DNA of 64,000 bases from Caballeronia insecticola. Lineage in GTDB: Bacteria > Pseudomonadota > Gammaproteobacteria > Burkholderiales > Burkholderiaceae. The notes under the pieces were generated by a model that saw only the letters and a list, made by a program, of their open reading frames with translations, was not told where the DNA came from and searched no databases. Below, piece after piece: positions 18,436 to 25,406 of the stretch. Both the position numbers and the translations under genes were made by a program. Every line of letters starts with the position of its first letter. Position 1 is the stretch's first letter. The stretch is from contig NC_021287.1 of NCBI RefSeq assembly GCF_000402035.1, forward strand, positions 620,001 through 684,000. The letters are read 5' to 3'.

Positions 18436-18466
18436 AAAAAAGCCGCTCACGACGGAGCGGCTTTTT
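18436..18466. terminator. Bidirectional terminator, former tRNA-Leu terminator
   Basis: AAAAAA, stem GCCGCTC (18442-18448) with GAGCGGC (18455-18461), then TTTTT. It works in both directions. Since the element inserted between the tRNA (minus strand) and this hairpin, it was probably the original terminator of the tRNA-Leu transcript. Confidence 0.8.
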
Positions 18467-18476
18467 CTGAAAAATC

Positions 18477-18495
18477 TTGGTGCCAGGGCCGGAAT
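18477..18495 (+). other. Far att site (copy of the tRNA-Leu 3' end)
   Basis: TTGGTGCCAGGGCCGGAAT matches TTGGTGCCCAGGGCCGGAAT in the tRNA except for one missing C. The last 13 bases (CCAGGGCCGGAAT) are identical. The copy cannot form a full tRNA. Confidence 0.75.
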
Positions 18496-18553
18496 GAAAT
18501 ATCGCCCGAAAAGCCTTATCGGCCGGGGCTTTTGATTCGGTTCATCCAATTTG

Positions 18554-18572
18554 TGCCCCCAAATATGCCCCC
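18554..18572 (+). repeat. TGCCCCC heptamers, left end (possible integrase arm sites)
   Basis: Two TGCCCCC copies at 18554 and 18566, 12 bp apart, with AAATA between. The same heptamer with the same spacing occurs at the other end (28827-28856). Confidence 0.6.
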
Positions 18573-18779
18573 ACACATGGAGCGCTGCCCTGGTTATCCA
18601 CAGCGCGCAGTCGCGAATTCCTAAGGCCCACGTCGCGCAAACAGAATTACAATTCTTCGCAATCGTTGCCTCATAACGACAACGAGCAGCACGCCGCGCC
18701 TAGATCGGCCAATCGAAAACCGGGTTCCCTTGCCCGGCTGGCGCGGTTCTTCGCAAGGGGTTGCGTGAAGAGGGGCGCA

Positions 18780-19661
18780 ATGATGGATCTGTCTCAAGCG
18801 GTTCTCGGACGTGAATTGAAGAAAGTCATCGATGCTTGGTCTGAAGTGCAAAGGATTCTAGGTATCAGTCGACCGGCCGCCGTGAACGTGGTCGAGCAAC
18901 TCTTCAGGCAGTTGGAACTCGACTTGTACCTAGACTGCGACGAATACAAGGGGCTGTGGTTTCCGCTGTCGAAGAAGGAAAATCGCGATTACATGATGAC
19001 GCAGCTCGGCTGTTCTGATTTCGCATCGGGAAAAGGGGAGAACGACCCGTCCGGATGGGACGACTGGCGCTTGCTGCCGAGCGATTACGAAACGATCATC
19101 GACCACGTTCGGAGCATTGCGCGTCGTACTCCCTGCGAGGTCCGACCAACCGCGCAACAGCAACACCAGATAATCAATGAGCCTTTGGGGGCAGAGGTCC
19201 AGCGCCTTCGGTCAGAGGTCGCGAGGCTATCTGAGCGCTTGGTCGGCAAGAACCGCGAGATCGACCGGCTGGAGCGCACAATCGTGCGCAACTCGGTGCT
19301 GGCGAGTGCGCAACTTGAAGCGATGGAGCGGAAGCTGGAACAAAAAGCGGAACAGCGGGCGGTCGATATAAACGTGAACGGCGTCGCCGCCTTCCCCGCA
19401 TCGCCGACAGCAGGGGTAACCGTCACCCTTCCACATGTCACCAAGGGCATGAAGACGGTTTTCGATGTGATGCGGGCACACTGGACGGAATATCGCAGCG
19501 ATGCCCCGCCGAAATCCGCCAACGTTGCGCGCGAGATCGATGAACGTCTTGGAAATGCGCCACAGAAAGACGGCCAGCCTTCCCGCAATGGTCAAGCGTT
19601 CGCGGCTCTGATTCGGCCCGATGAAATCCGGGCAAAGGATAGGCGACCGAAGAGCCCTTAG
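18780..19661 (+). CDS. Unknown element protein with central coiled coil
   Basis: From ATG 18780 (a second ATG follows at once at 18783; ribosome site GAGGGGC) the product is 293 residues. The first part is mixed alpha/beta (SRPAAVNVVEQLFRQLELDLY; WDDWRLLPSDYETIIDHV). A clear coiled coil covers about 160-215 (EVQRLRSEVARLSERL and on). The C-terminal part (GMKTVFDVMRAHW, ANVAREIDERLG) looks like a small helical domain that might bind DNA. I do not recognise a family. It sits at the outer edge of the element in less GC-rich DNA, the usual place for cargo. Confidence 0.6.
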   Translation: MMDLSQAVLGRELKKVIDAWSEVQRILGISRPAAVNVVEQLFRQLELDLYLDCDEYKGLWFPLSKKENRDYMMTQLGCSDFASGKGENDPSGWDDWRLLPSDYETIIDHVRSIARRTPCEVRPTAQQQHQIINEPLGAEVQRLRSEVARLSERLVGKNREIDRLERTIVRNSVLASAQLEAMERKLEQKAEQRAVDINVNGVAAFPASPTAGVTVTLPHVTKGMKTVFDVMRAHWTEYRSDAPPKSANVAREIDERLGNAPQKDGQPSRNGQAFAALIRPDEIRAKDRRPKSP

Positions 19662-19666
19662 AAGGC

Positions 19667-19707
19667 GACGGTATCCCCTGACGGTATTTGCAGACGGTAA
19701 GACGGTA
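19667..19707 (+). repeat. GACGGTA repeats upstream of the alpA-like gene
   Basis: GACGGTA occurs four times in 41 bp, at 19667, 19680, 19693 and 19701 (steps of 13, 13 and 8); the first and last are followed by TCCCC and TTCCCC. They lie 65-105 bases before the alpA-like start and look like a regulator-binding cluster. Confidence 0.55.
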
Positions 19708-19771
19708 TTCCCCGTCGCCTTACCCACCGCCTACGCTGCGAGCCATGCAACAAACGCCCAAGGAGGGCAGC

Positions 19772-20041
19772 ATGGCACTCAAGGCAACAACCGCGCAACC
19801 AATCGGAGGCGCGCCGCTCCCAGCTCCTGAAGCACTCCCGGCTGACGGGTATTCACGCTGGCCCACGCTGAAAAAGATTATCCCCGGCTCGCGTGAATGG
19901 GTCCGCTTGCGCGAACTCGAAGGCCGTTTTCCAAAACGCGTTCATCTTTCTCAGCGTTGCGCCGCGTGGCCGAACCGCGAAATTCATCGTTGGCTCGCTG
20001 ACCCGGTGAACTACCGCGCCGCCGACACGGAGGCCGCGTAA
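19772..20041 (+). CDS. AlpA-like prophage regulator
   Basis: The 89-residue product has a flexible Ala/Pro start followed by a helix-turn-helix-like region: WPTLKKIIPGSREWVRLRELEGRFPKRVHLSQRCAAWPNREIHRWL. WP near the start, FPKRVHLSQRCAAW and the final W-L pair match AlpA-family activators of integrase or excision genes in P4-like islands. ATG 19772 has AAGGAGG six bases upstream. Its TAA overlaps the next ATG by one base, so it is coupled to the Rha gene. A GACGGTA repeat cluster precedes it. Confidence 0.75.
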   Translation: MALKATTAQPIGGAPLPAPEALPADGYSRWPTLKKIIPGSREWVRLRELEGRFPKRVHLSQRCAAWPNREIHRWLADPVNYRAADTEAA

Positions 20042-20763
20042 TGCCGACGACGACCACAATGCAAAAGGGCCGCGCCCCTTGCAAGAACGCGACCCCGACG
20101 ACCACGGCCCATGATACTGCGCTCGTTCACTTGCACGACGGAAAGCCAGTCACGGATAGCCTGACGATTGCGCGCGAGTTTGGGCGCCGCCACGATCATG
20201 TGCTGCGCGCGCTCGATTCGCTCATAGCGGACGGTACGGTAGGTCGCCCCAATTTCGAGGAGACCTCATACACCGACGAGTGGAACCGTCAGCAACGCAT
20301 GATCGAGCTGGACGAACGCGGTGCATTGATCGCCATGCCGTTCATCGGCGGACGCAACAGCCGCGCCGGGCAGGTTCGCCTGGTCGATGCCTTTCTCTCC
20401 CTGCGCCGCGAGGCGTCAGCCCGCTCGGCCCCCGATCGCCTTGCCGCCCGTCGCGACGCCGCCAGCCACTACAGCATCCTGTCCGAGATGCTGATGATCC
20501 ATCGCGAGGCCGAAGGGAAGGCGACGAAGCCGTACCACTACGCCAACGAGGCGAGACTGGTCAACGAAGCGTTTTCCGGCGTGTTCGGGCCGCTCGACCG
20601 CGACGCATTGAGCGCCGCCGAGCTGCGCATCCTGACGCGCGTTGAAGTACGCGACGCCGCGCTGATCGGCGCGGGCAAGACCTACGCAGAGCGCAAGGCG
20701 CTGCTTTCCGCCTACGCGGTGACGCTGCGCGCCGATCCGCGCCTGACGGGAGGTGTGCAGTGA
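20041..20763 (+). CDS. Rha family phage regulatory protein
   Basis: The 240-residue protein has the Rha domain in its first half: PVTDSLTIAREFGRRHDHVLRALDSLI, then ETSYTDEWNRQQRMIELDERGALIAMPFIGG, where the REFxxxHxxVLR pattern is diagnostic. Rha proteins interfere with phages lacking IHF in phi80-related systems and are presumed DNA-binding. The C-terminal half (from about 125) is a KilA-C/ORF6C-like helical region. The start overlaps the previous stop (TAATG). Confidence 0.8.
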   Translation: MPTTTTMQKGRAPCKNATPTTTAHDTALVHLHDGKPVTDSLTIAREFGRRHDHVLRALDSLIADGTVGRPNFEETSYTDEWNRQQRMIELDERGALIAMPFIGGRNSRAGQVRLVDAFLSLRREASARSAPDRLAARRDAASHYSILSEMLMIHREAEGKATKPYHYANEARLVNEAFSGVFGPLDRDALSAAELRILTRVEVRDAALIGAGKTYAERKALLSAYAVTLRADPRLTGGVQ

Positions 20764-20990
20764 AGGGGAACTCCGCAGCCGCACAACGCGCGCGCCTGCT
20801 TCGTGCGCTAAAACGTGGACCGGTCGATACCGTTCACGCCTACCGCAAGCTCGACATTCTGCACGTCCCTCGCCGGGTGTTCGAGCTGCGTGAAGCCGGG
20901 CACTCCATCGTCACATCGTGGGTTTGGCGCACGACCGAACAAGGCGAGCGGCATCGCGTCGGCCTGTACTCGCTGGAGGTTTCGCAATGA
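20760..20990 (+). CDS. Small helix-turn-helix protein
   Basis: The 76-residue product starts at GTG 20760, overlapping the Rha stop (GTGA) with GGAGGTG upstream. LLRALKRGPVDTVHAYRKLDILHVPRRVFELREAGHSIVT is a compact winged-helix-like fold, similar to small HTH proteins of prophages (the HTH_39 type). It probably acts as a regulator or accessory of the replication block. The coupled alpA-rha-HTH set suggests one message. Confidence 0.7.
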   Translation: MKGNSAAAQRARLLRALKRGPVDTVHAYRKLDILHVPRRVFELREAGHSIVTSWVWRTTEQGERHRVGLYSLEVSQ

Positions 20991-21136
20991 CCATCTGCAC
21001 TCGCCGCATAGTTCGGCCGCACATGTACGCCGAGGCCTCTCCGCATGGCGCATGTGCGAACTTGCTTTCAAATTCGTTTCATTCAGGTACAGAATACTTA
21101 CGACATATCTTCGCCAGAATGTTCGTACATGAAGTG

Positions 21137-21163
21137 AAGTACACCAAGTTCACCAAGTACATC
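21137..21163 (+). repeat. 9-bp iterons, cluster 1 (candidate origin)
   Basis: Three tandem 9-mers: AAGTACACC, AAGTTCACC, AAGTACATC. The same units recur, three direct and three inverted, inside the replicase gene at 25240-25319. The cluster lies in a 574-base stretch between genes that otherwise holds a promoter, an attenuator and a structured RNA. Confidence 0.75.
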
Positions 21164-21286
21164 GAGGGATCGCGAAAACACCTCGCCGTGGACGATGCGC
21201 TGTTGCAAGAACGCTGCGCGACGTTAACTGTTCCCCCCGAGCGCATAGAAAATCTGGCGCAAAATGTCGCATTCACGGACGCCACG

Positions 21287-21316
21287 TTGACGCTCGGAAC
21301 CGCCCGCCGCTATCCT
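21287..21316 (+). promoter_or_regulatory. Promoter for the immunity leader and replicase operon
   Basis: TTGACG (21287-21292) and TATCCT (21311-21316) are 18 bp apart; transcription would start near 21323, just before the attenuator. A match to sigma70 consensus of moderate strength. Confidence 0.5.
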
Positions 21317-21347
21317 GATCTTTCGCTGCGACAACAGCGAACCGGGG

Positions 21348-21370
21348 TGACAGCCGGGAAATACCTGAGG
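21348..21370 (+). promoter_or_regulatory. seqA-like target of the element's antisense RNA
   Basis: TGACAG (21348-21353), CCGG (21354-21357) and ATACCTGAGG (21361-21370) are, in order, complementary to the core of the structured RNA downstream (21471-21492), with one G-U pair in the last block. In phage P4 a site of this kind, seqA, is bound by CI RNA. The assignment is by complementarity. Confidence 0.65.
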
Positions 21371-21401
21371 CGGATGACAACCGCCGACGAGCGGTTTTTT
21401 T
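21369..21401 (+). terminator. Attenuator: competing hairpin and terminator
   Basis: GGCGG (21369-21373) can pair with CCGCC (21381-21385), and AACCGC (21379-21384) can pair with GCGGTT (21391-21396), which is followed by seven T. The two stems share CCGC, so they exclude each other. The first stem overlaps the end of the seqA-like site; an RNA bound there would free the terminator. Confidence 0.7.
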
Positions 21402-21430
21402 GCGTCCGTACACTGCGCACCGATTTCAAT

Positions 21431-21515
21431 GGTCGGGCCTTGGTGGAGGAGCGCTCGCGCTCGCCGGTTTCCTCGGGTATCCGGTCTGTCAACTCCGCCT
21501 TGCGCCCGGCCACCC
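21431..21515 (+). ncRNA. C4/CI-like antisense RNA
   Basis: GGTCGGGC (21431-21438) pairs with GCCCGGCC (21504-21511), closing a structure that contains GAGGA/TCCTC and GAGCG/CGCTC hairpins. Its single-stranded core CCTCGGGTAT CCGGTCTGTCAA (21471-21492) is complementary to the seqA-like site upstream and to seqC plus the ribosome site downstream. Layout and motifs such as CCGGTCTGTCAA match my recollection of the C4 (P1/P7) and CI (P4) RNAs. I cannot run a covariance search, so the family name is an inference. Confidence 0.65.
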
Positions 21516-21518
21516 CGT

Positions 21519-21557
21519 TTGACAGCGGCCGCCGGGTTTTCAAACTACCCGAGGAGG
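21519..21557 (+). promoter_or_regulatory. seqC-like site and ribosome-binding site
   Basis: TTGACAG (21519-21525), CCGG (21532-21535) and TACCCGAGG (21546-21554) repeat the seqA pattern. The last block runs into GAGGAGG (21551-21557), the ribosome site of the gene at 21565. Pairing with the C4/CI-like RNA would mask this site. Confidence 0.65.
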
Positions 21558-21564
21558 CCGCACC

Positions 21565-21741
21565 ATGCGCCACGCCCCCGCTCGCCCTGAGCAAACGCAA
21601 TCCCCTATCCAGCTCGAAATCATCCAGCACGCATTACGCGCCGCCGCAACCGCGCCGACCGTCTTCGATGCGCTCGACATTACCGGCGACGCACTGCGCC
21701 AGCTCGGCGAACTCGCCCGCGCGGAGGTGCTTCATGGATAA
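21565..21741 (+). CDS. Small element protein under antisense control (58 aa)
   Basis: ATG 21565 follows GAGGAGG at eight bases and lies directly behind the seqC-like site, so it is the immediate target of the antisense RNA. The product (MRHAPARPEQTQ start) has one helical segment PIQLEIIQHALRAAATA and a second, FDALDITGDALRQLGELA. I do not recognise a family. In P4 and P1 the equivalent gene encodes an antirepressor or cell-division inhibitor; nothing in the sequence proves that here. It overlaps the next gene by eight bases. Confidence 0.65.
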   Translation: MRHAPARPEQTQSPIQLEIIQHALRAAATAPTVFDALDITGDALRQLGELARAEVLHG

Positions 21742-21955
21742 GCGTCACGCAATCGACACACCCGCGATTGACCGAGCCACACTCGCCCTGACGGGCCTTA
21801 CTGCCCTGCTCGGATTGATGGCAACTGAAGAAGTCGCAACGGCATTCTCTCAGCTTGACACGCTGGAACAGGTGGCTGTCTTCGGCGCGCTCGAGGACAT
21901 TGCGCGAACCGCGCGCGCCGCTGTCGGCGAACCGGTCGAGGTGTCGCATGGCTGA
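21734..21955 (+). CDS. Small element protein (73 aa)
   Basis: ATG 21734 has GGAGGTGC upstream and overlaps the end of the previous gene. The product contains two helices, ATLALTGLTALLGLMA and TEEVATAFSQLDTLEQVAVFGALEDIARTA, of which the first is hydrophobic enough to touch a membrane. Family and function unknown. It overlaps the next gene by eight bases, continuing the tight operon. Confidence 0.6.
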   Translation: MDKRHAIDTPAIDRATLALTGLTALLGLMATEEVATAFSQLDTLEQVAVFGALEDIARTARAAVGEPVEVSHG

Positions 21956-22367
21956 CTTCCTGACCGACACGGCCGGCCTGAACATTTTCAGCAAGGACGC
22001 AACGGACGCCGCATATCGCGGCGCGATTTGCTCCGCGCCTTTCATGCACAGCCTTGAACGCGTTCACGGCGTCACGCGCGGCCTGCATGAGCTGTTCAGC
22101 CTGCTGCGCAACAACGAAACGCAGCGCCTGAACTACGAAGACCGCGACGACGGCGACGACGTGGCTCCGCCATTTTCTTTCGACTCGATCGACAATTTCA
22201 TGCCACTCGGCGCGGCCGTATGCGAGCTGTTACAAGGCGACATCGAGCGTCTTGCGCGGTGGGCGGACATGCGCGCAGAAAGCGCCGCAGACGAAGCGCA
22301 CGCCCCCTCCGTCTCTCGGCGTGGCCGCAAGGCTAAGGACTCCTCAGCGGAGGCAGAGCATGGCTAA
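21948..22367 (+). CDS. Unknown element protein (139 aa)
   Basis: The product has an N-terminal part with ICSAPFMHSLERVHGVTRGLHELFSLLRNN and an acidic stretch (EDRDDGDDVAPP), then DSIDNFMPLGAAVCELLQGDIERLARWAD and a basic C-terminus RRGRKAKDSS. The start overlaps the preceding gene, and the stop overlaps the next. Members of this sort are common between regulators and replicase in Burkholderia prophages but have no assigned role. Confidence 0.6.
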   Translation: MADFLTDTAGLNIFSKDATDAAYRGAICSAPFMHSLERVHGVTRGLHELFSLLRNNETQRLNYEDRDDGDDVAPPFSFDSIDNFMPLGAAVCELLQGDIERLARWADMRAESAADEAHAPSVSRRGRKAKDSSAEAEHG

Positions 22368-22593
22368 CGACCTTTCGCGCGATAAGGCGCTACGCCGGAT
22401 CGAGGAAGCGGCCAACGGTGCGCACGCGCTCAGCGCCGTGGCCGCGCTTCAACTGAGCGGCGTGGAACTCGACGCGGCGGACTTCTGCGTGCTGGTATCG
22501 GATGCCGTAGAGCTGTTGAACAAACGGCTGCACGTCGTCCATTTATTGATCGGCGGCGGCGGGCTGTCGCCCACGCTGACGGAGGCGCAATGA
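22360..22593 (+). CDS. Small element protein (77 aa)
   Basis: ATG 22360 overlaps the previous stop by eight bases; GCGGAGGCAGAGC supplies the ribosome site. The product is mostly helical (RDKALRRIEEAANGAHALSAVAALQ; DFCVLVSDAVELLNKRLHVVHLL). No family recognised. Its stop overlaps the replicase ATG (ATGA at 22590), so the two are translationally coupled. Confidence 0.6.
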   Translation: MANDLSRDKALRRIEEAANGAHALSAVAALQLSGVELDAADFCVLVSDAVELLNKRLHVVHLLIGGGGLSPTLTEAQ

Positions 22594-25406
22594 GCGACGT
22601 TCCGAACATCGAAACGGAGTTCGCCGGCGCGCTGACGGCGGCGGGCTTTCCCGCGGCCGAGATCATCGCGGACGGCGAGTTGCATCGCATCGACGGCCCG
22701 GAGGATCGGCCGGGCAAGAAAAGCGGCTGGTATGTGCTCTATGCGGACGGCATCGGCGGCGGCGAATTCGGCTGCTGGAAAACGGACCTTCGCCGGAAAT
22801 GGCGCGGCAAGGCGGCTCGCTCTCTGGCCGACCAATACCTGATGACCGAGCGAATCGCCAAGCGGCGCGCGCACATTGAGGCGGAGCGCATCCGTGTGCG
22901 TACGGACGCCGCCCAGGCGGCGCGCGCACTGTGGGACCGCGCGCGCCCGGCGACGGCCGATAACCCCTACTGCACGCGCAAGGGCATCAAGCCGTTCGGT
23001 CTGAAGGAGTTCCACGACAAGCGAACGCTGATCGCGCCGATCCACAACGCCGCCGGCGATCTGGTGAACGTCCAGTTCATCGGCGCGGACGGCGTGAAGC
23101 GGTTCAAGACCGGCGGCGAAGTGGCGGAATGCTCGTTCCAGTTCGGCGGCGAGCCGGGCGCGGACGGCGTGCTGTTGATCGGCGAAGGGTTCGCAACGTG
23201 CGCGAGCGCGTTCATGGCTACGCGTGCGCCGGTCGTATGCGCGTTCAATGCGGGGAACCTGCTGGCCGTGGCAGGCGCATGGCGGGCGAAACTGCCCGGC
23301 GCGCGCATCGTGCTGCTGGCCGACGATGACCATCGGACAGACGGCAATCCGGGGCTGACGAAGGCAACGGAGGCCGCGCAAGCGGTCGGCGGCGCGCTTG
23401 CCGTGCCTGTGTTCGGCGAGAACCGCCCGAACGGCGCGACCGACTTCAACGACCTGCACGCGCTCGCCGGATTGGAGGCGGTGCGCGCAATCGTTGAGCG
23501 CGCCGCCAGCAGCGGGCCGATGCGCGCGAACGCGGGAGCGGCGAGCGACACGCCGACGCCGACCGATGCAGAGCCGCCCGCCGCCGCGATGTTAAGGATT
23601 GTTCAGGCTGCGATCGTGCGCACGGCGGACGGCGACGCGGGCGCGCTGTTCGAGGTAGTCGGCACGTTGCGCGATCTGCGCGCCGATCATCCCGCCGAGT
23701 ATGCGCGCGTGCGCGCCCGCATCCGCCGCGAGTGCCGCGACGTACCGATTGGCGAGCTTGAGCGGCAAATGCGCAGCGACGTGAACACGGCTGACGAAAA
23801 ATCCGTCGCGGATCTGCTGATCGAGCTGGCGGACGAACGGTGCGAGCTGTTCCGCGATCCTGACCGCATGGCTTACGCTCTGCTCGACGGCGGCGGACAT
23901 CGGCAATGCTGGCCGGTGCGCAGTGACGGGTTCCGTGAATGGCTGGCGTACAGCTTCTATCAGCAGCACGGCCGCGCGCCAACCGATCTCGCGATCACAA
24001 CAGCACTGGCCACCATCGAGGGCAAGGCGAAGTTCGACGGCGACGAGCGGCGCACGCATCTGCGCGTGGCGAGTCTGGAGGGCGCGGTCTGGATCGACCT
24101 GTGCAATGACGCATGGCAAGCCGTGGAAGTCACCGCGACGGGCTGGCGAGTCGTTGACGCGCCGCCGCTGCATTTCATCCGCACGGCGACCATGCGCGCG
24201 CTGCCGTCGCCTGTCGCGGGCGGCAGCGTCGCGCCGCTATGGGAGATCGTGAACATCCCGGAAGGTGATCGGCTGTTGGTGCTGACGTGGATGCTGGAGT
24301 GTTTCCGCAGCGCGACGCCCTACGCGGTGCTTGAGCTGACCGGCGAACAGGGTTCGGCGAAGTCCACGACTCAGCATTACCTACGCGAGCTGATCGACCC
24401 GAACCGTTCGAACAACCGGGCCGCGCCGAAGAACGTCGATGATGTTTTCGTGGCCGCGCAGAATGCGCACCTGATGAGCTTCGAGAATCTGTCGCATCTG
24501 CCCGCCGCGTATCAGGACGCGCTCTGTGTGCTGGCGACGGGCGGCGGCTACTCCACGCGCCGGCTGTTCACGAACACGGATGAAACCGTGCTCGATCTGA
24601 AAAAGCCCATCGCGCTGAACGGGATCGCGGTGATCGTGACGGCGCAAGACTTGTCCGACCGGGCGCTGCATATCGACTTGCCGACCATCGAGGCGCGCGC
24701 AACCGCGAACCAGATTCAACAGGCGTTCGAGCTGCATCGCGGTGCGATCTTCGGCGGACTGCTCGACCTGCTGACGCGCGCGCTTGCAGAGCTTCAAACC
24801 GTGCGCATGGAGCCGCTGAAGCTGCCGCGCATGGCCGACTTTGCGCAGCTCGGCGAGGCGGTCTATCGTGCGCACGGCAAGCTCGCCGGTGCGTTCCTGC
24901 TCGACTATGAGGAGCGCCGGCGCGAGAGCGTACACCGCACGCTGGAGGCCTCGCCCGTCGCAATGGCGATGCTGGCGTATCTCGACGCGAATCCCGGCGG
25001 GTTCGAAGGCACGATTGGTCGCTTGCACGAAGTGCTGGCGGGTTTCCGGCAAGACGCGGAATCGTGGCCGAAGTCAGCCAAGGGCATGGGGGACGCCTTC
25101 CGGCGACTCGCGCCCGCATTGCGCCAGATCGGCATTGCGGCGTGGGCGAGCGAGCGGCGCGGCAGACAGGGTTACGCCTGCTCGCTGCGGCGAGTCAGCG
25201 ACCCGGGTATGTCTTCCGGCGATGTTGGTACGCGAGATGAAGTTCACCAAGTACACCATGTTCACCACGACGACGCCGGTTCAGTTGCATCGGGTGTACT
25301 TGGTGAACATGGTGAACATCACCTCATGCAGCAACATTGCGGAGAAGATATATCGAAAGGAAATTGCAATGTTGATGGCGCAGACGACCCGGAGGCTGAT
25401 GTATGA
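22590..25406 (+). CDS. P4 alpha-like replication protein (toprim primase plus P-loop helicase)
   Basis: The 938-residue protein has an N-terminal DNA-binding-like region, a toprim domain at about 193-290 (LIGEGFATCAS with E199, then VLLADDD at 241-247 and TDFNDLH), and a P-loop ATPase with Walker A GEQGSAKST at 585-593 followed by a DVFVAAQNAHLMSFENLSHLP region. A classic zinc finger was not seen. The order primase-helicase, and the location behind the immunity RNA, resemble the P4 alpha protein, which primes, unwinds and binds the origin. The C-terminal tail (about 880-938) is His/Asp rich and encoded by iteron cluster 2. Confidence 0.8.
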   Translation: MSDVPNIETEFAGALTAAGFPAAEIIADGELHRIDGPEDRPGKKSGWYVLYADGIGGGEFGCWKTDLRRKWRGKAARSLADQYLMTERIAKRRAHIEAERIRVRTDAAQAARALWDRARPATADNPYCTRKGIKPFGLKEFHDKRTLIAPIHNAAGDLVNVQFIGADGVKRFKTGGEVAECSFQFGGEPGADGVLLIGEGFATCASAFMATRAPVVCAFNAGNLLAVAGAWRAKLPGARIVLLADDDHRTDGNPGLTKATEAAQAVGGALAVPVFGENRPNGATDFNDLHALAGLEAVRAIVERAASSGPMRANAGAASDTPTPTDAEPPAAAMLRIVQAAIVRTADGDAGALFEVVGTLRDLRADHPAEYARVRARIRRECRDVPIGELERQMRSDVNTADEKSVADLLIELADERCELFRDPDRMAYALLDGGGHRQCWPVRSDGFREWLAYSFYQQHGRAPTDLAITTALATIEGKAKFDGDERRTHLRVASLEGAVWIDLCNDAWQAVEVTATGWRVVDAPPLHFIRTATMRALPSPVAGGSVAPLWEIVNIPEGDRLLVLTWMLECFRSATPYAVLELTGEQGSAKSTTQHYLRELIDPNRSNNRAAPKNVDDVFVAAQNAHLMSFENLSHLPAAYQDALCVLATGGGYSTRRLFTNTDETVLDLKKPIALNGIAVIVTAQDLSDRALHIDLPTIEARATANQIQQAFELHRGAIFGGLLDLLTRALAELQTVRMEPLKLPRMADFAQLGEAVYRAHGKLAGAFLLDYEERRRESVHRTLEASPVAMAMLAYLDANPGGFEGTIGRLHEVLAGFRQDAESWPKSAKGMGDAFRRLAPALRQIGIAAWASERRGRQGYACSLRRVSDPGMSSGDVGTRDEVHQVHHVHHDDAGSVASGVLGEHGEHHLMQQHCGEDISKGNCNVDGADDPEADV
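25240..25319. repeat. 9-bp iterons, cluster 2 (candidate crr-like site)
   Basis: Direct AAGTTCACC, AAGTACACC, ATGTTCACC (25240-25266), a 26-base spacer, then inverted GGTGTACTT, GGTGAACAT, GGTGAACAT (25293-25319). Consensus A[A/T]GT[T/A]CACC, shared with cluster 1. The arrangement is a large palindrome within the 3' end of the replicase gene, as crr lies near the end of the P4 alpha gene. Confidence 0.8.

Noticed and set aside
15851..18470. Several long plus-strand frames opposite the zinc-ribbon gene
   Set aside because: They result from the repetitive GC-rich coding of the minus-strand gene; no ribosome sites or domains.
20918..21955. A 345-codon frame reading through the iterons and the structured RNA
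   Set aside because: It mixes non-coding-looking sequence (terminator, RNA) with the true 73-residue gene at its end. No ribosome site fits the long form; an ATG at 20987 overlapping the previous stop remains possible for a very short peptide only.
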